Assembly (NCBI GenBank): GCA_963714325.1
Contig: CAVQOB010000034.1
Span: forward strand, 1 to 64,000
Source: CAVQOB01 sp963714325
GTDB taxonomy: Bacteria; Pseudomonadota; Alphaproteobacteria; Rhizobiales; Hyphomicrobiaceae
Direction: 5' to 3'
DNA: 64,000 nucleotides
The notes below the pieces were generated by a model that did no database searches, was not told the DNA's origin, and worked only from the letters and a program-made list of their open reading frames with translations. Shown here piece by piece: positions 53,592-62,069 of this stretch. How positions within the stretch are numbered: position 1 is the first letter of the stretch; each line of letters opens with the position of its first letter. The translations under genes and the position numbers were made by a program.

Positions 53592-54671
53592 ATGTTCGAT
53601 CCGGCCTATCGCATCAGCCCCGCCATCACCCGCGCCCTCATGCAGATCGAGGCCGTGCGTCAGGCGATCGTCAATCTCCCAATCGGTGTTGCGGTGTTGA
53701 AATCACTGCGTGAGACGGCGCGGTTGGCGACGACGCACTACTCGACCCAGATTGAAGGCAATCGCTTGACGCTACCGGAGGTGCGGGAGGCGTTGGCCGG
53801 CGCCCGCTTTCCTGGCCGCGAGCGAGACGGGACCGAGGTCAAGTATCACTTCAAGGCGCTGGAGCTGATGGAGCGGCTCGCCGCGCGCCCCGGTGCCATT
53901 AGCGAGGAGCAGGTCAAGCGACTGCATGGCCTGGTCATGACCGGACGCAACCGGCTCACTCCCTACCGCACCGGTCAAAACGTTATTCGCGATGCCTCGA
54001 CGGGCACAATCGTCTACATGCCACCCGAGGCCAATGACGTACCGCGCCTGATGCGTGATCTCGTCCAATGGATCAACAGCGAGATCGACAAAGCGGATCT
54101 GCCGGTGCCGATCATCGCAGGACTGGCGCACTACCAATTCGCCACGATCCATCCTTATTTCGATGGCAATGGGCGTACTGCGCGTTTGTTGACCACGCTC
54201 ATCCTTCATAAATCGGGCTATGGCCTGAAGGGCATCTACTCCCTCGACGAGCATTACGCGCGCGATCTTCATGCCTACTATCGGGCGCTGACGGTTGGCC
54301 CCGGCCACAACTACTACGATGGCCGTGCCGAGGCCGACCTGACGGCCTTCGTCGCTTACTTCTGCGCAGGCATGGCAAGTGCCTTCACTCAGGTGCGTGC
54401 CGCCGCGATTCGATCTGGCCCCTCGCCTGCGCAAGATGACGCGGCATCGTTGCGCGATCTCGACCCGCGCCAGCGCCGTCTGCTGACATTACTCCGCGAC
54501 AAGGGCTCGGTGACGGCTGCGGAAATGGCCAAGCACCTGGGGCTTGCCCATCGCACACTCGTCGGCCTGGCGCGTGCTTGGATCGCGTCGGGCTTCCTCG
54601 AGTATCAGAGTGCGGCCCGCAAGAACCGCTCCTACAAACTCGGGACGGCCTATTTGTCGCTTCTGCGATAG
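53592..54671 (+). CDS. Fic-domain AMPylation-type enzyme with N-terminal inhibitory motif
   Basis: A 359-residue Fic protein. The catalytic motif HPYFDGNGRTAR (residues 187-198) has His187 and all the residues needed for nucleotide transfer. The inhibitory motif STQIEGN (about 51-57), of the (S/T)xxxE(G/N) type, lies in the N-terminal helix, making this a class II, self-inhibited Fic. The Fic/DOC N-terminal region is MFDPAYRISPAITRAL. A C-terminal winged helix (LDPRQRRLLTLLRDKGSVTAAEMAKHL, about 285-312) suggests DNA or regulatory binding. Targets are unknown. It is inside the tRNA-Thr island, 248 bases after hlyD and convergent with the next gene. Confidence 0.92.
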   Translation: MFDPAYRISPAITRALMQIEAVRQAIVNLPIGVAVLKSLRETARLATTHYSTQIEGNRLTLPEVREALAGARFPGRERDGTEVKYHFKALELMERLAARPGAISEEQVKRLHGLVMTGRNRLTPYRTGQNVIRDASTGTIVYMPPEANDVPRLMRDLVQWINSEIDKADLPVPIIAGLAHYQFATIHPYFDGNGRTARLLTTLILHKSGYGLKGIYSLDEHYARDLHAYYRALTVGPGHNYYDGRAEADLTAFVAYFCAGMASAFTQVRAAAIRSGPSPAQDDAASLRDLDPRQRRLLTLLRDKGSVTAAEMAKHLGLAHRTLVGLARAWIASGFLEYQSAARKNRSYKLGTAYLSLLR

Positions 54672-55150
54672 TTGGATCGTCCGGTCAGCGGTTCACCGGG
54701 CGTCCATGCGATGCCGAGACCGGCGTCGAATTCAGCCTTGCTTTGGTCGATCAAGTGCATCAATGCGATCGTTTCCTCAGGCGTCAGGTCGAGTTCCTGG
54801 GATTCGTTTTCGATCATGTGACCGAGCAACAGACGGGCAGCGTCCTGGCGGTCTGGGGTGGCGATGGTCAGGCGCTCAAGGGCGCTGGCCAATGCGTTCG
54901 TCAGGGCGACGCCCGGCTCGATCGGATTGCGGGATTTGATGCGCACCGACAGCATGCCTGGTGGCACGCCCCAGTCGCTGATCTCGGTCGCATCCACAGA
55001 TTCGAACAACGTCTTGAAGGTTGCATGCTGGGCCGCAAATGTCTCTTCGGGGTCGTCGAGCAGTGTCGTGATCATATCGGTGGCATCACGCTGCCGCGCC
55101 TGTGGCAATTGCCTGATCGTGTCAAGGATTTGGGTCAGCCGCGGGTCCAT
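54650..55150 (-). CDS. Uncharacterised 17-19 kDa helical protein convergent with Fic gene
   Basis: About 166 residues from the ATG at 55150; an in-frame TTG at 55162 would add four. The N-terminus (MDPRLTQILDTIRQLPQARQRDATDMITTLLDD) and C-terminus (LTPEETIALMHLIDQSKAEF) look helical and acidic. A middle segment (ISDWGVPPGMLSVRIKSRNPIEPG) is more extended. I do not recognise a family. The 3' end overlaps the Fic gene by 22 bases in convergent orientation. Fic genes often have small antitoxin partners, but those are normally upstream and co-oriented, so a direct role is only a guess. Confidence 0.5.
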   Translation of the reverse strand: MDPRLTQILDTIRQLPQARQRDATDMITTLLDDPEETFAAQHATFKTLFESVDATEISDWGVPPGMLSVRIKSRNPIEPGVALTNALASALERLTIATPDRQDAARLLLGHMIENESQELDLTPEETIALMHLIDQSKAEFDAGLGIAWTPGEPLTGRSNYRRSDK

Positions 55151-55162
55151 CGCCAAACTCAA

Positions 55163-55588
55163 TCGTCTCTTCGCGGGATGGCCAAATCGTCCGTGTTGGT
55201 CCGACCAGGTTTCCAGGTAGACCGCCTACGCGCTCGCTGGCTGATTGATGATTTAATATTGTGACTATGAAATGTGGCCTGGACGTTCGGCTCACCAGAC
55301 GGTGAGCGAGAAAAGGCAACACGCGCCTGCACAATCTGAGACACATCAAGCGATGGCAGAAACACCGGCGCATCGCGTCTCTTAGGGTGTCAATCCAAGC
55401 CGCCTCTGAAGGGTGACAACTGTGTGATTGGGAATCGATCTTGCTTCAGTAATTCAAGGAAAGAATAATATTTTCAGATGCTTGGCTGACCTTTCGGACT
55501 TCAGCAGCCACATCGGCTTTCGGGTCGCCCGCGATCTCGGCTCGCAACCCTAACGTCAAGTGCAACCTTCTTACGACAGGATACAACC
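55163..55588. other. Intergenic stretch in island with a short hairpin
   Basis: About 425 bases without a credible gene and richer in A and T than the flanks. A perfect 7-bp inverted repeat, GCTCACC (55290-55296) and GGTGAGC (55301-55307), forms a small hairpin. AATAATATTTT at about 55464-55474 lies upstream of the OmpA-like gene and may belong to its promoter. Confidence 0.35.
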
Positions 55589-56207
55589 ATGCAACGGCGC
55601 GCACTTCTCATCCTTGGCTCCTCGGCAATCACCGCATGCTTTGCGTCAGCCCGATGGTCCGCACTGGCTCAGGCGCCAAATCCCAATTCCGTCGACAGTA
55701 TCGTCGAGGCCCTTACTCCGCGCCGCCGGCGGGGCGGAACCGGCGCAGTCGATCCAGCCGGTCAAGCTGCATATGAGATCGTTGAACGATTGAAGGATGC
55801 GCGACGGACGCGCGGCTTGAGCCTGAAGGAGCACGACGAGTTATACGCGGCAACAGCGCAGATGCCACAAAGGGATTTCGAAATCTATTTCGACTTCAAT
55901 TCAGCAAACATCACTGGCGACGCAAGCGGGATCCTGAAGACGCTCGGTCAAGCCTTGAGCGTCGAGGCACTTAAGTCATCGAGGATCGTTATCGGCGGTC
56001 ATACCGATCGCAAGGGCGGGGCGGAATTCAATCAGAGCCTTTCGGAACGGCGCGCGGAGTCGGTGGCGCGTGTTCTTTCGGAGCAGCATGGAATCTCGCG
56101 CACCCGCTTGGTCATCGTCGGCTATGGCTTTCGCAATCTCAAGATGCCAGCGCAGCCCCTCGCTGCCGCGAAATCGACGTGTCCAGATCGTCAATGCGTC
56201 TCCTTAA
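55589..56207 (+). pseudogene. OmpA-family lipoprotein gene with a terminal frameshift
   Basis: Encodes an OmpA_C peptidoglycan-binding protein of about 205 residues when corrected. A signal peptide with lipobox ITAC (residues 14-17) is followed by the domain IYFDFNSANITGDASGILKTLGQAL (about 97-121) and GGHTDRKGGAEFNQSLSERRAESVARVL (about 135-162), the ligand-binding helix pattern. Near the C-terminus an extra A at 56171-56173 (GCGAAATCG) shifts the frame; removing it gives NRRVQIVNASP and a TAA at 56205, a normal OmpA ending. As read, the frame runs on to 56290 with an unrelated tail. The protein may still fold. Confidence 0.75.
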
Positions 56208-56354
56208 GAGCCAACACTCCAGCTGCTCATTTCATTCCAGTCGCGCTTCGGCTGCGTGCAGACATAGGTGTCCGACATCAACACCTATGAGACAGATTTG
56301 ACGACTTGAGGAATGGAGGGTTTTGGGCTCATTGTCACCACGTGAGGGACCGAT

Positions 56355-56660
56355 ATGAGATACAAATCCCGAATGCCAGGACCACCGTCCAACGCGACGT
56401 GTGCGAGCCCGTCACCATCCGAGAAGCTCGTGCGCGACATCCGCCGCGTTACCCGCGAACACTATTCAGCCGAGGAGAAGATCCGCGTTGTCCTCGATGG
56501 CCTACGAGGCGAGGTCACAATCTCCGAGCTTTGCCGCCGCGAAGGTATCGCCGAAAGCCTGTACTACAGCTGGTCGAATGAATTCCTCGAAGCCGGCAAG
56601 CGGCGATTGGCTGGCGACACGGCACGCTCAGAAAGCGCCGCACCCAAAGCTCCTGCTTGA
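56355..56660 (+). mobile_element. IS3-family orfA remnant
   Basis: A 101-codon frame whose middle matches the orfA helix-turn-helix of IS3-group transposases: REHYSAEEKIRVVLDGLRGE, then ISELCRREGIAESLYYSWSNEFLEAGKRRLAGDTAR. The usual catalytic orfB with its DDE triad is absent, and the frame ends shortly after the conserved part, right before the toxin gene. No terminal inverted repeats were recognised. It is an incomplete insertion sequence left in the island. Confidence 0.8.
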
Positions 56661-56666
56661 TCTATA

Positions 56667-56677
56667 ACCCCAGGGGT
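56667..56677. promoter_or_regulatory. Palindrome upstream of toxin-antitoxin operon
   Basis: ACCCCAGGGGT is a perfect 5+1+5 palindrome, 31 bases upstream of the toxin start and followed by the AT-rich GATATAC that could be a -10 region. Type II toxin-antitoxin operons are typically repressed by the antitoxin at such a site. The assignment is by position only. Confidence 0.4.
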
Positions 56678-56707
56678 GATATACACTTAGTCGATGTGGA
56701 GGCGTGG

Positions 56708-57085
56708 TTGAAGGTCTTCAAGACGAAGGAGTTCGGACGTTTTTCCCGCAAGGAACGGATCGATGACACGTCATTGTGTGACGCAATCAATCGTGCCGAG
56801 GACGGTTTGCTCGATGCTGATTTGGGCGGTGGCGTCATCAAGCAGCGGGTCGCGCGTCCCGGCCAAGGTCGTTCTCGCGGCTATCGAACAGTCATCGCGT
56901 TCCGGTCGAAACAGCGAAGTGTATTCATGTACGGTTTCGCGAAAAGTGGAAAAGCCAATCTCAATGACGAAGAGCTCGATGTTTATCGAGCGCTCGCCCA
57001 ATTATTCCACGCCATGAGCGATGGAGAGATTGCCGAAGCGCAAGGCGACGGCGAGTTGATCGAGGTGAACTGCGATGGTGACTAA
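56708..57085 (+). CDS. RelE-like toxin of type II toxin-antitoxin system
   Basis: About 125 residues from a TTG at 56708 that has GGAGG five bases upstream; the frame also stays open further upstream to 56657. The core VFKTKEFGRFSRKERIDD, GGGVIKQRVARPGQGRSRGYRTVIAF and FMYGFAKSGKANLNDEEL is that of RelE-type mRNA interferases paired with NadS-type antitoxins. In this family basic residues in the GQGRSRGYR and KQRVAR segments contact RNA. The gene overlaps the antitoxin gene by 11 bases. It lies near the right end of the tRNA-Thr island, where such pairs often stabilise mobile DNA. Confidence 0.88.
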   Translation: MKVFKTKEFGRFSRKERIDDTSLCDAINRAEDGLLDADLGGGVIKQRVARPGQGRSRGYRTVIAFRSKQRSVFMYGFAKSGKANLNDEELDVYRALAQLFHAMSDGEIAEAQGDGELIEVNCDGD

Positions 57086-57401
57086 AACCAAGAAGTACCG
57101 GAGTGAGGCACTCGACGTTGCGCATAAGACGGCGGCTGGACTGCATCGTATCGGATTGATCGACAAGGCGACCATGCGCGAGTTTGACGTATCCTGTCTA
57201 ACGACGGTTGCGCCGCTGTTGCCGAAAGAAATTCAATCGCTTCGAGAACGCGAGGGCGTCAGTCAAGCCGTGTTCGCGAGCTACCTCAACGTCAAAACCA
57301 AACTCGTGAGTGAGTGGGAACGTGGCGAGAAGCGGCCAAGCGGCCCGTCGCTCAAGTTGCTATCGATCGTCAGGGTCAAGGGTCTGCTCGCGATCGCGTG
57401 A
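57075..57401 (+). CDS. NadS/HigA-type XRE antitoxin
   Basis: A 108-residue DNA-binding antitoxin. The N-terminal helix binds and neutralises the toxin. A helix-turn-helix of the XRE/Cro type spans about residues 55-85: EIQSLREREGVSQAVFASYLNVKTKLVSEWERGEKRPSG. The C-terminal LKLLSIVRVKGL follows. The ATG at 57075 lies inside the 3' end of the toxin gene, giving the usual toxin-first operon of this family. It probably represses the operon by binding the palindrome at 56667-56677. Confidence 0.92.
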   Translation: MVTKTKKYRSEALDVAHKTAAGLHRIGLIDKATMREFDVSCLTTVAPLLPKEIQSLREREGVSQAVFASYLNVKTKLVSEWERGEKRPSGPSLKLLSIVRVKGLLAIA

Positions 57402-57570
57402 TCAGGTGGCATGACAGGGGCCAGTTGGCCGTTCGAACGTCGAATATCTATCCCCACCTGATCCCCACTTGAAACAGCGGTTGCCAGCATGTTCCGGCAT
57501 TTGCACGCAAACGCATTCGCCTGCGCCGCATGAGCGAACGCTGAAAAGTCGCTGATTTCAGGAACGTTTT

Positions 57571-57646
<76 letters not shown>

Positions 57647-57841
57647 GACATTGGGACAAACGGGGACCAAGCTCTGGCTGCCAACACCAGCCAGACCCCG
57701 AAACGCGGCGGACACTGCCACAAGCGTGGGGACTGGGCAAGTCGCATGGCAGCCGCCGTTGCGGGAAGGGCTGTTTTCCAGCGCGGCGGGCGAATCGGCG
57801 GCTTGCTGCGCAAGCGGCGACGGTGCATCAATAGCGGACGT

Positions 57842-58039
57842 ATGGATGGAGTTCCGACCGTGCCGCGTGGTGATGGCCAGCCGCAGCTGAAAACGTTGAA
57901 AGATACCGAAATTGCTCGGCGCAAGCGGCAGGCTGAAGCCCTGCGTTCAAACTTGAAAAAGCGCAAGGATCAAGAGCGCGCCAGGGAAAGCGGTGTCGCG
58001 ACCGTCGAACATGAGTCGCCAGCGACCGAAACCGGCTGA
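57842..58039 (+). CDS. Small basic conserved protein ahead of the DUF2948-hisD cluster
   Basis: About 65 residues from the ATG at 57842. The core LKTLKDTEIARRKRQAEALRSNLKKRKDQERARE is a highly charged helix with many Arg and Lys. Similar small Lys/Arg-rich proteins occur in this neighbourhood in Hyphomicrobiales genomes, as I recall. A longer frame from 57590 reads through the tRNA gene and is false. The function is unknown; nucleic-acid or ribosome association would suit the charge, which is inference. Confidence 0.6.
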   Translation: MDGVPTVPRGDGQPQLKTLKDTEIARRKRQAEALRSNLKKRKDQERARESGVATVEHESPATETG

Positions 58040-58191
58040 CTTTGAGGTCCGGTCCGGAGCAAAGGCCGATGTTTTGGCCAGGCGAGAATGCCGGGGTGTG
58101 TCCGCCATTGCACCTGGTATGGCCCCCAGGTATCACTCGGCGAACGCAGTGCGGTATGGGGCCGCCGGTTTCGCAAGTGGCACGGGCGATC

Positions 58192-58638
58192 ATGTCTAGT
58201 TTGAAATTGATTGTGCTGGACGTCGACGATCTCGCCGTCGTCTCGGCGCATCTGCAGGACGCGGTGATCAATGTTGGAGACATGACGTTCCAACCGAAGG
58301 AACGACGTTTTGTTGCGTTGTGCAATCGGTTTGATTGGGACCGTGCGGTCAGTCCTGCGGGCCGGAAGCGGACTCCAGCACGCCGGCGTACGGCCATACG
58401 GATCGAACGTGTCATCAAGGCGCAATTACAGGGTATCGACCTCAAGGCCAAAGATAGCGTTCTATCGCTATTAGCCGTGCAGTTCATGGCAAGCGAGGAA
58501 CCGGCGGGCGTGCTGACTTTGACCTTCTCAGGCGGCGCCGCCGTCCGGCTGCAGGTCGAATGCATTGAGGCCGGCGTGACCGATCTCGGACCAGCATGGG
58601 CGGCCAAAGCGACGCCCAATCATAGTGAAGAGAGCTGA
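58192..58638 (+). CDS. DUF2948 family protein
   Basis: A 148-residue protein, MSSLKLIVLDVDDLAVVSAHLQDAVINVGDMTFQPKERRFVALCNRFDW, matching the start of the DUF2948 family that sits next to hisD in alphaproteobacteria. The middle RTAIRIERVIKAQLQGIDLKAKDSVLSLLAVQF and the end GAAVRLQVECIEAGVTDLGPAW are also typical. The ATG at 58192 is chosen since the longer frame to 58042 is not conserved. No biochemical role is known. It is 15 bases upstream of hisD. Confidence 0.9.
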   Translation: MSSLKLIVLDVDDLAVVSAHLQDAVINVGDMTFQPKERRFVALCNRFDWDRAVSPAGRKRTPARRRTAIRIERVIKAQLQGIDLKAKDSVLSLLAVQFMASEEPAGVLTLTFSGGAAVRLQVECIEAGVTDLGPAWAAKATPNHSEES

Positions 58639-58653
58639 GGCCCGATTTGAGAC

Positions 58654-59964
58654 ATGAGTAAGCCAATGCCGCAGCGACTGAATACCGGCGACGCCGGCTT
58701 CGAAGCACGCTTCAAGACGTTTCTTGAGAATAAGCGCGAGGTTTCCGAGGACGTTGATGCGCGGGTCCGCGCGATCATCGCCGATGTGCGCGCCCGCGGC
58801 GATCAAGCGTTGATCGAGCTGACTTTGAAGTTTGATTCGCTCGACCTGGCCGTTGCCGGATTGCGTGTGCCGGCGAGCGAGATCGAAGCTGCCTATGCCG
58901 GCGCTGATCGCGAGATTGTCACGGCACTCCGGTTTGCGGCAACCCGGATTAGCGCGCATCACGAGCGGCTTAAACCACAAGATGACCACTACATTGACGC
59001 GATCGGCGCCGAACTCGGCGCGCGCTGGACGGCGGTCGAATCCGTCGGCCTTTACGTGCCGGGCGGTCAGGCGAGCTATCCAAGTTCCGTGCTGATGAAT
59101 GCGATCCCGGCCAAGGTGGCGGGCGTCCCGCGCATTGCGATGGTGGTGCCGGCCATGCGCGGCCAGCTCAATCCGCTGGTACTGGCGGCAGCGCGCATTG
59201 CGGGCGTTGACGAGATTTATCGGATTGGCGGCGCGCAAGCGATTGCGGCGCTCAGTTACGGGACGCAAACCATACCTCCCGTGGTCAAGATCGTCGGACC
59301 AGGCAACGCCTACGTCGCGGCCGCCAAACGGCAGGTCTATGGCGTGGTTGGGATCAATTCCATTGCCGGACCATCAGAAGTCCTGATCATCGCCGACCGG
59401 CATAATGATCCGGAATGGATCGCGGCCGATCTGTTGGCGCAGGCAGAACACGATGCGGCCGCCCAATCCATTCTGATGACCGATGATGCTGCATTTGCCG
59501 CGAGCGTCGAAGCTGCGGTCACACGCCAACTCACGCACTTGTCGCGCGGAGCGGTCGCCGGCGAAAGTTGGGCGACATTCGGCGCCATCATCGTGCTCAA
59601 GAGTTTCGAGGAAGCGCCAGCGCTCGCCGATCGGATTGCCGCTGAGCATCTGGAGATTGCAACGCGGGACGCGGATGCTTTGGCCGCGAAAATTTGCAAT
59701 GCCGGCGCGATCTTTATCGGCGCGCATACGCCGGAAGTGATCGGCGACTATGTCTCTGGCTCCAATCACGTGTTGCCGACGGCGCGTTCGGCGCGCTTTT
59801 CGTCCGGTCTGAGCACCATCGATTTCATGAAGCGGACGTCTATCCTGAAGCTCAACGCCAAGGCATTGACGGCTCTTGCGCCCGCAGCCATGACCTTAGC
59901 GCGTGCTGAGGGACTCGACGCCCACCACCGTTCTATTGCCATTCGCTTAAGCCTCAAGGAGTGA
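58654..59964 (+). CDS. hisD: Histidinol dehydrogenase HisD
   Basis: Zn- and NAD-dependent enzyme that oxidises L-histidinol to histidine in the last two steps of the pathway. The 436-residue length is normal. Landmarks are VESVGLYVPGGQASYPSSVLMNAIPAKVAGV (about 128-158), GGAQAIAALSYGT, VGPGNAYVAAAKRQVYG, GPSEVLIIAD, the QAEHDAAAQSIL zinc-site region (about 260), and AAEHLEIAT with the catalytic Glu-His pair (about 328-336). The final part FSSGLSTIDFMKR matches. Downstream UPF0262 overlaps or abuts its stop, so the genes are co-transcribed. Confidence 0.97.
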   Translation: MSKPMPQRLNTGDAGFEARFKTFLENKREVSEDVDARVRAIIADVRARGDQALIELTLKFDSLDLAVAGLRVPASEIEAAYAGADREIVTALRFAATRISAHHERLKPQDDHYIDAIGAELGARWTAVESVGLYVPGGQASYPSSVLMNAIPAKVAGVPRIAMVVPAMRGQLNPLVLAAARIAGVDEIYRIGGAQAIAALSYGTQTIPPVVKIVGPGNAYVAAAKRQVYGVVGINSIAGPSEVLIIADRHNDPEWIAADLLAQAEHDAAAQSILMTDDAAFAASVEAAVTRQLTHLSRGAVAGESWATFGAIIVLKSFEEAPALADRIAAEHLEIATRDADALAAKICNAGAIFIGAHTPEVIGDYVSGSNHVLPTARSARFSSGLSTIDFMKRTSILKLNAKALTALAPAAMTLARAEGLDAHHRSIAIRLSLKE

Positions 59965-59981
59965 ACCATGACGGGGCGGCT

Positions 59982-60500
59982 ATGACCGGGCGGGATGACG
60001 ATAGCATGGCGTTGCCGCCGGGGTCGCTCCCGAAGCAGCGCCTGATTGCGATCTCGCTTGATGGAGCGTCGATCGCGCGCGGAAATTCCAACATCGAACA
60101 TGAGCGCGAAGTTGCGATCTACGACATTCTCGAAGCCAATCACTTTGCCATCGACGGCCGGGATGATGGGCCTTATCGCTTGATCCTGGGTATCGTCGAG
60201 GATCGCCTGGTGCTGACGGTCTCGACGGAAATGTCGCCCGATCAGCCGCATGCCTTCATGCTGTCGATGTCACCGTTGAAGCGGATCATCAAAGATTATT
60301 TCCTGGTGTGTGAGACCTATTATCAGGCCATCCGGACGGCGCCGCCGTCGCGCATCCAAGCGATCGACATGGGGCGGCGCGGATTGCATAACGATGGCAG
60401 TCGTGTTCTGGCCGAACGGCTGCAGGGCAAGGTGACGCTCGATCATGACACGGCACGGCGTCTGTTCACGCTGATCTGCGCCTTACACTGGAAGGGTTGA
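59982..60500 (+). CDS. UPF0262 family protein
   Basis: About 172 residues. Family-defining stretches are RLIAISLDGASIARGNSNIEHEREVAIYDILE, GPYRLILGIVEDRLVLTVST, LKRIIKDYFLVCETYYQAIRTA, and IQAIDMGRRGLHNDGSRVLAERL with the final RRLFTLICALHWKG. The ATG at 59982 is used; a GTG at 59961 that overlaps the hisD stop is an alternative. UPF0262 proteins are restricted mainly to alphaproteobacteria and always sit after hisD. The function is unknown. The next gene starts five bases after the stop. Confidence 0.93.
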   Translation: MTGRDDDSMALPPGSLPKQRLIAISLDGASIARGNSNIEHEREVAIYDILEANHFAIDGRDDGPYRLILGIVEDRLVLTVSTEMSPDQPHAFMLSMSPLKRIIKDYFLVCETYYQAIRTAPPSRIQAIDMGRRGLHNDGSRVLAERLQGKVTLDHDTARRLFTLICALHWKG

Positions 60501-60504
60501 TCGG

Positions 60505-60966
60505 GTGGGGCAGGGAGCACGCGAGCTGCCGGGCGCTGTGCTCTTTGCGTGCACCATGAATGCGGTGCGCTCGCCGATGGCAGCCGCGATCCTGCGGCAC
60601 TTGGCGGGGCGCCGGAGCTATGTGGAATCTGCGGGTGTGCGTGCAGGTGAAGTCGATCCTTTTGTTGCGGCTGTCATGGATGAGATCGGCATCGATGTCG
60701 CTGGGCATCGGCCCCATACCCTCGCCGACCTGCACGATACGTCGTTCGATCTGATCGTATCTTTATCGCCGGAAGCCCACCACCAGGCGCTGGAATTGAC
60801 ACGGACCATGGCGGTTGATGTCGAGTACTGGCCGACATTCGATGCGTCCGTAATGATTGGCCAGGGCAATCGCGAGCAGACGCTGGAAAGCTATCGTGCC
60901 GTCAGAAATGTGCTTTTCACCAAGATCAAGCGCCGCTTTGGCTTCGAGGGTGGGCCGTCAGTATGA
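60505..60966 (+). CDS. Low-molecular-weight protein tyrosine phosphatase/arsenate reductase-like
   Basis: A 153-residue protein of the LMW-PTP fold. The phosphate-binding loop is FACTMNAVRSPMA, giving Cys and Arg in the CX5R spacing near residues 16-22. VESAGVRAGEVDPF follows. The later DPT/DP general-acid motif of classical LMW-PTPs is not obvious; the region reads VEYWPTFDASVMIG. Family members next to infA are often called arsenate reductase (ArsC) without direct evidence. The GTG at 60505 is preferred because GAAGGG lies before it. Confidence 0.87.
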   Translation: MGQGARELPGAVLFACTMNAVRSPMAAAILRHLAGRRSYVESAGVRAGEVDPFVAAVMDEIGIDVAGHRPHTLADLHDTSFDLIVSLSPEAHHQALELTRTMAVDVEYWPTFDASVMIGQGNREQTLESYRAVRNVLFTKIKRRFGFEGGPSV

Positions 60967-61144
60967 ATGGGCACGGCTAGCTCGACGACGGCCCGCTTGT
61001 TCACGCTTTGTCGTCCCTCTTGCGTTCTGGCAGCAATCCTGCGCATTCTCCGGCGAAATTTGGTGGGCAAGCACCGGGGCGTCATGGGGCGTCGCTGCGC
61101 TTGGCCTATGTCCGCCGCAGTCAGGCGCAACGACTTAGGGTTAC

Positions 61145-61363
61145 ATGGCGAAAGAAGAACTTCTCGAATTTCCGGGTATCGTCCTCGAACTGTTGCCGAA
61201 CGCGACCTTCAAGGTCAAACTCGAGAATGGGCACGAGATCATCGCGCATACCGCCGGCAAAATGCGCAAGAACCGTATCCGCGTACTTGCTGGGGACAAA
61301 GTCACGGTCGAGATGACGCCATATGACCTTACTAAGGGCCGGATTACTTACCGCTATAAGTAG
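61145..61363 (+). CDS. infA: Translation initiation factor IF-1
   Basis: A 72-residue OB-fold protein: MAKEELLEFPGIVLELLPN, KVKLENGHEIIAHTAGKMRKNRIRVLAGDKV, and TPYDLTKGRITYRYK. Length and sequence match bacterial IF-1, which binds the ribosomal A site during initiation. A 178-base gap upstream may hold its own promoter. It lies in the conserved phosphatase - infA - maf - yacG order. Confidence 0.98.
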   Translation: MAKEELLEFPGIVLELLPNATFKVKLENGHEIIAHTAGKMRKNRIRVLAGDKVTVEMTPYDLTKGRITYRYK

Positions 61364-61400
61364 GACGGACGCGCCGCGTCGCGAAACACTGCGACGCGAG

Positions 61401-62069
61401 ATGGCCCGTTCCAGGAGTGCAGCAAAAGCCGGGGAGACCCGGCCGAAGCTGGTGCTTGCCAGCGCTTCACCACGGCGTCTGACACTGCTGACGCAGGTCG
61501 GCGTCGAGCCCGATGCCTTGCGGCCAACGTCGATTGATGAAACGCCGAAGCGCGGCGAGATGCCTCGCGCATTGGTCTCGCGGCTGGCACGTGCCAAGGC
61601 CGAAGAAGCGCGCGATCTGCTCGCCAACGACAAGGATATCGCCAACTCCTATGTGCTCGCCGCCGACACCATCGTTGCGGTTGGCCGGCAAATCCTGATC
61701 AAGCCGCAATTCGTCGAAGAAGCCGTTAAGTCGCTGCAATTGCTCTCAGGGCGTGCGCATCGCGTGTTGACGGCGGTGTGTCTGATCACACCGGATGACC
61801 GAGTGCGCATGAAGCTGGTCGACACGCGCGTGCGGTTCAAGCGCCTGTCGAAGCCTGAGATCGAGGCCTACATCGCGTCGCGCGAATGGCGGGATAAAGC
61901 TGGCGGATATGCCATCCAAGGTCTCGCCGGATGCTTCGTTGCTAAAATCGTCGGCTCCTATACGAACGTCGTCGGCCTGCCGGTGGCGGAGGTGGTGCAG
62001 ATGTTGGTCGGCGAAGGTTTCCCGATTCACTTCAATTGGCTCAAGGCCGGTGAGGGTGAGGCCGACTGA
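61401..62069 (+). CDS. maf: Maf-like nucleoside triphosphate pyrophosphatase
   Basis: About 222 residues. KLVLASASPRRLTLL (about residues 16-30) is the nucleotide-binding start; SYVLAADTIVAVG (about 78-90) and KAGGYAIQGLAGCFV (about 175-189) are the other Maf motifs. Members hydrolyse non-canonical nucleotides such as dTTP, UTP or modified pyrimidines to prevent misincorporation. The ATG at 61401 is preferred because the longer frame from 61323 overlaps infA. The stop overlaps the yacG start by one base (TGATG), so they are coupled. Confidence 0.93.
   Translation: MARSRSAAKAGETRPKLVLASASPRRLTLLTQVGVEPDALRPTSIDETPKRGEMPRALVSRLARAKAEEARDLLANDKDIANSYVLAADTIVAVGRQILIKPQFVEEAVKSLQLLSGRAHRVLTAVCLITPDDRVRMKLVDTRVRFKRLSKPEIEAYIASREWRDKAGGYAIQGLAGCFVAKIVGSYTNVVGLPVAEVVQMLVGEGFPIHFNWLKAGEGEAD

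Noticed and set aside
54578..55264. 228-codon plus-strand ORF after the Fic gene
   Set aside because: It overlaps both the Fic 3' end and the better-looking minus-strand protein, and its composition resembles a shadow frame.
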